NCBI GenBank assembly: GCA_937915045.1
Contig: CALDNM010000251.1
Location: forward strand, 1-8,035
Direction of reading: 5' to 3'
Origin: an uncultured Clostridia bacterium
Lineage (GTDB): Bacteria > Bacillota > Clostridia > Peptostreptococcales > Anaerovoracaceae
DNA length: 8,035 bases
Position 1 is the stretch's first letter. Each line of letters opens with the position of its first letter. Below, piece after piece: positions 5,958-8,035 of this stretch. Below the pieces are notes generated by a model, which searched no databases, was not told the origin of the DNA, and saw nothing but the letters and a program-made list of their open reading frames with translations. Made by a program: the position numbers and the translations under genes.

Positions 5958-8035
5958 TGGAATACGAAGGTTACAAAACATATCAGACTGCGGTAGGCGG
6001 AAAGCTGATGCAGGCTGAGATCGGCAAAGTATGTGAACAGGCCAACGGCCAGGTGATGATGAGATATGGAGACACAGTAGTCAGTGTGACTGTGTGCGCT
6101 TCGGATGAGCCTCGTCAGGACGTCGACTTTTTCCCGCTGAGCTGCGACTATGAGGAAAAAATGTACGCTGCGGGCAAGATCCCGGGCGGATTTATCAAGA
6201 GAGAGGGGAGACCATCTGAGACAGCGACGCTGAACTCAAGACTTATGGACAGGCCTCTCAGACCACTGTTTCCAAAGGGGTTCGTAAATGATGTGCAGGT
6301 AGTAGCTACCGTCATGTCGATGGATCTCGACGCGCCGTCGAACATTACTGCAATGGTAGGCTCTTCGATAGCGCTCTCGATATCTGATATCCCATGGGAC
6401 GGACCTACGGCAGCAGTGCTTGTGGGCAGAATAGACGGCGAATTTGTCATCAATCCAAGTCTTGAGCAGAGAGAGCAGAGCGATCTCAACCTGACAGTAG
6501 CGGGCACAAAGGACGCTATCATGATGGTAGAGGCGGGAGCGAACGAGATACCTGAAGATGTGATGATCGACGCGATCATGTTCGCGCATGAAGAGATCAA
6601 GAATATCGTGGAATGGATCGATCAGATCGTTTCTGAGGTAGGCAAAGAGAAGAGAGACTTCGGACTGCAGGTCATACCTGAAGATCTTGAGGCTGATGTG
6701 AGAGCGTACGCTGAAACGAAAATGAGGGAAGCTGTACACACACAGGAAAAGCAGGAGAGACTCGACAACATGGACGCTGTAGAAGTAGATACTAAAGAGC
6801 ATTTCGCTGAGCAGTATCCTGACAGCGAAAAGGTTATCGGGAAAGTCCTCTATAATATAACAAAAGAGCAGGTAAGAAGTCTGATAACTGATGATGGCGT
6901 AAGACCTGACAACAGACTTCCGAAAGAGATAAGACCTGTATACTGCGATGTCAGCGTTCTCCCGAGGACGCACGGTTCGGGACTCTTTAAGAGAGGCCAG
7001 ACGCAGGCTATGTCTGTATGCACACTCGGCCCTCTCAGTGAATCGCAGAGGATCGACGGCATCACAGAACTTGAAGGAAAGAGATATATGCATCATTATA
7101 ACTTCCCGCCTTACTGCACAGGAGAGGCAGGAAGGATGAGAAGTCCGGGAAGACGTGAGATAGGTCATGGCGCGCTCGCTGAGAGAGCTCTTATACCTGT
7201 CCTTCCTTCAGAGGAAGAGTTTCCGTACGCGATCAGAGTAGTCTCGGAGATCCTTTCATCGAACGGTTCTTCTTCGCAGGCATCTGTATGCGGCAGCACG
7301 CTGGCTCTGATGGACGCCGGTGTTCCTATAAAGAAGCCGGTAGCCGGCATCGCTATGGGACTTATTGAAAAGACTGACGATGAAGGAAATGTTGTTGGAG
7401 ATCCTGTCATCCTTTCAGATATTCAGGGAATGGAAGATTTCCTTGGGGACATGGATTTCAAAGTCGCGGGCACAGCGGATGGTATCACAGCACTGCAGCT
7501 CGACACCAAGATACACGGCCTTCCAAGAGAGATCCTTGAAAAGGCTCTTGCGCAGGCTCATGAGGGCAGAGCTTCGATAATGAAGGAAATGCTCGACTGT
7601 CTGCCGGAACCACGCAAAGAACTTTCGAAGTTCGCGCCGAGGATCATTACGATGCATGTCCATCCGGACAAGATCAGGATCATCATCGGACCTGGAGGCA
7701 AGACGATCAATGGTATCGTAGACAAGACAGGCGTGAAGATCGATATCGACGACACCGGACTTGTATTTATCGCTGCTCCGGATATGGAGAGCGCGCAGAA
7801 GGGCGTTGCTGAGATCGAGCGTCTCATAGAAGATGTCGTTGTCGGCAAAGTCTACAAGGGCACAGTCAAGAGGATCATGAACTTCGGAGCGTTCATCGAA
7901 GTACTTCCTGGCAAGGAAGGACTGCTTCATATCTCGAAGATGGCAAAGCACAGAGTCGAGAAGGTCGAGGATGAAATGAATATCGGAGACGAAGTCGAAG
8001 TCAAGGTCACAGAAATAGACAAGCAGGGAAGGATC
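5957..8035 (+). CDS. pnp: polyribonucleotide nucleotidyltransferase (PNPase), 3' end outside window
   Basis: PNPase is a trimeric 3'-to-5' phosphorolytic exoribonuclease (and reverse polymerase) of the cytoplasmic RNA-decay machinery. The frame runs open for 693 codons to the window edge. PNPases are about 700 residues or slightly longer, so only the tail is missing. Visible are the first RNase PH domain with 'GGFIKREGRPSE' and 'RLMDRPLRPLF', an all-helical linker, and the second RNase PH domain with 'GRREIGHG' near 396-403, the phosphate-site 'SNGSSSQASVCGSTLALMDAG' from 435 (written here without its variants) and the metal/catalytic set D494, D500 and K502, equivalent to E. coli D486, D492 and K494. 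A KH domain follows, with 'IGPGGKTINGI' (GPGG at 578-581), then an S1 RNA-binding domain from about 628 ('GKVYKGTVKRIMNFGAFIE'). All key residues are present. It starts at ATG 5957 behind GGAGG and has its own promoter and structured leader downstream of the rpsO terminator. Confidence 0.98.
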   Translation, partial: MEYEGYKTYQTAVGGKLMQAEIGKVCEQANGQVMMRYGDTVVSVTVCASDEPRQDVDFFPLSCDYEEKMYAAGKIPGGFIKREGRPSETATLNSRLMDRPLRPLFPKGFVNDVQVVATVMSMDLDAPSNITAMVGSSIALSISDIPWDGPTAAVLVGRIDGEFVINPSLEQREQSDLNLTVAGTKDAIMMVEAGANEIPEDVMIDAIMFAHEEIKNIVEWIDQIVSEVGKEKRDFGLQVIPEDLEADVRAYAETKMREAVHTQEKQERLDNMDAVEVDTKEHFAEQYPDSEKVIGKVLYNITKEQVRSLITDDGVRPDNRLPKEIRPVYCDVSVLPRTHGSGLFKRGQTQAMSVCTLGPLSESQRIDGITELEGKRYMHHYNFPPYCTGEAGRMRSPGRREIGHGALAERALIPVLPSEEEFPYAIRVVSEILSSNGSSSQASVCGSTLALMDAGVPIKKPVAGIAMGLIEKTDDEGNVVGDPVILSDIQGMEDFLGDMDFKVAGTADGITALQLDTKIHGLPREILEKALAQAHEGRASIMKEMLDCLPEPRKELSKFAPRIITMHVHPDKIRIIIGPGGKTINGIVDKTGVKIDIDDTGLVFIAAPDMESAQKGVAEIERLIEDVVVGKVYKGTVKRIMNFGAFIEVLPGKEGLLHISKMAKHRVEKVEDEMNIGDEVEVKVTEIDKQGRI

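Noticed and set aside
6236..7168. Long open frame on the - strand (310 codons) opposite pnp
   Set aside because: It lies entirely within pnp, and its translation has no motif or ribosome site that would support it.
7415..7951. Open frame on the - strand (178 codons) opposite the KH/S1 end of pnp
   Set aside because: It is a shadow of the conserved pnp coding sequence; no family was recognised.

Overview
The window looks like a chromosomal segment of a moderate-GC Gram-positive bacterium, most likely a member of the Clostridia. The evidence is the gene order (end of truB, ribF, then rpsO and pnp), strong GGAGG-type ribosome binding sites, frequent AGA arginine codons and the character of the housekeeping proteins. 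I cannot place it to genus. All genes are on the + strand, and base and codon use appear similar throughout by eye.

Layout: 1-279 is the 3' end of a TruB-like tRNA pseudouridine synthase gene. Bases 298-1236 encode the bifunctional riboflavin kinase/FAD synthetase RibF. Where rpsO often follows ribF directly, there is instead a compact three-gene set. It encodes a class III aminotransferase of the glutamate-1-semialdehyde aminomutase type (1238-2722), a class II (zinc) aldolase with an extra C-terminal domain (2719-3741) and an FGGY sugar kinase (3772-5379). The set starts one base after the ribF stop, and the aminotransferase and aldolase overlap by ATGA, so it appears to be expressed as an extension of the truB-ribF operon. 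A consensus-like promoter (5403-5431) then starts rpsO (5523-5789). A GC-rich terminator-like hairpin (5802-5827) follows, then an extended -10 promoter, a structured leader and pnp (5957 to the window end, cut by the edge).

The housekeeping genes act in translation, RNA turnover and flavin cofactor synthesis. The three inserted genes are the unusual part. A kinase, a zinc aldolase and a PLP aminotransferase could form a short route in which a ketose (or ketose-like compound) is phosphorylated and cleaved to a triose phosphate and an aldehyde, with amino-group chemistry on the aldehyde or at the entry step. The substrate cannot be read from the sequence. Several features argue against simply naming the genes hemL, fucA and xylB. 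The kinase lacks two residues expected in the xylulokinase sugar pocket. The aldolase carries a degenerate second copy of part of its own fold. The aminotransferase has an N-terminal extension and no haem-gene neighbours. No transporter, isomerase or regulator accompanies the set. No mobile element, CRISPR array, tRNA or rRNA was seen, and no gene-free stretch exceeds 300 bases.
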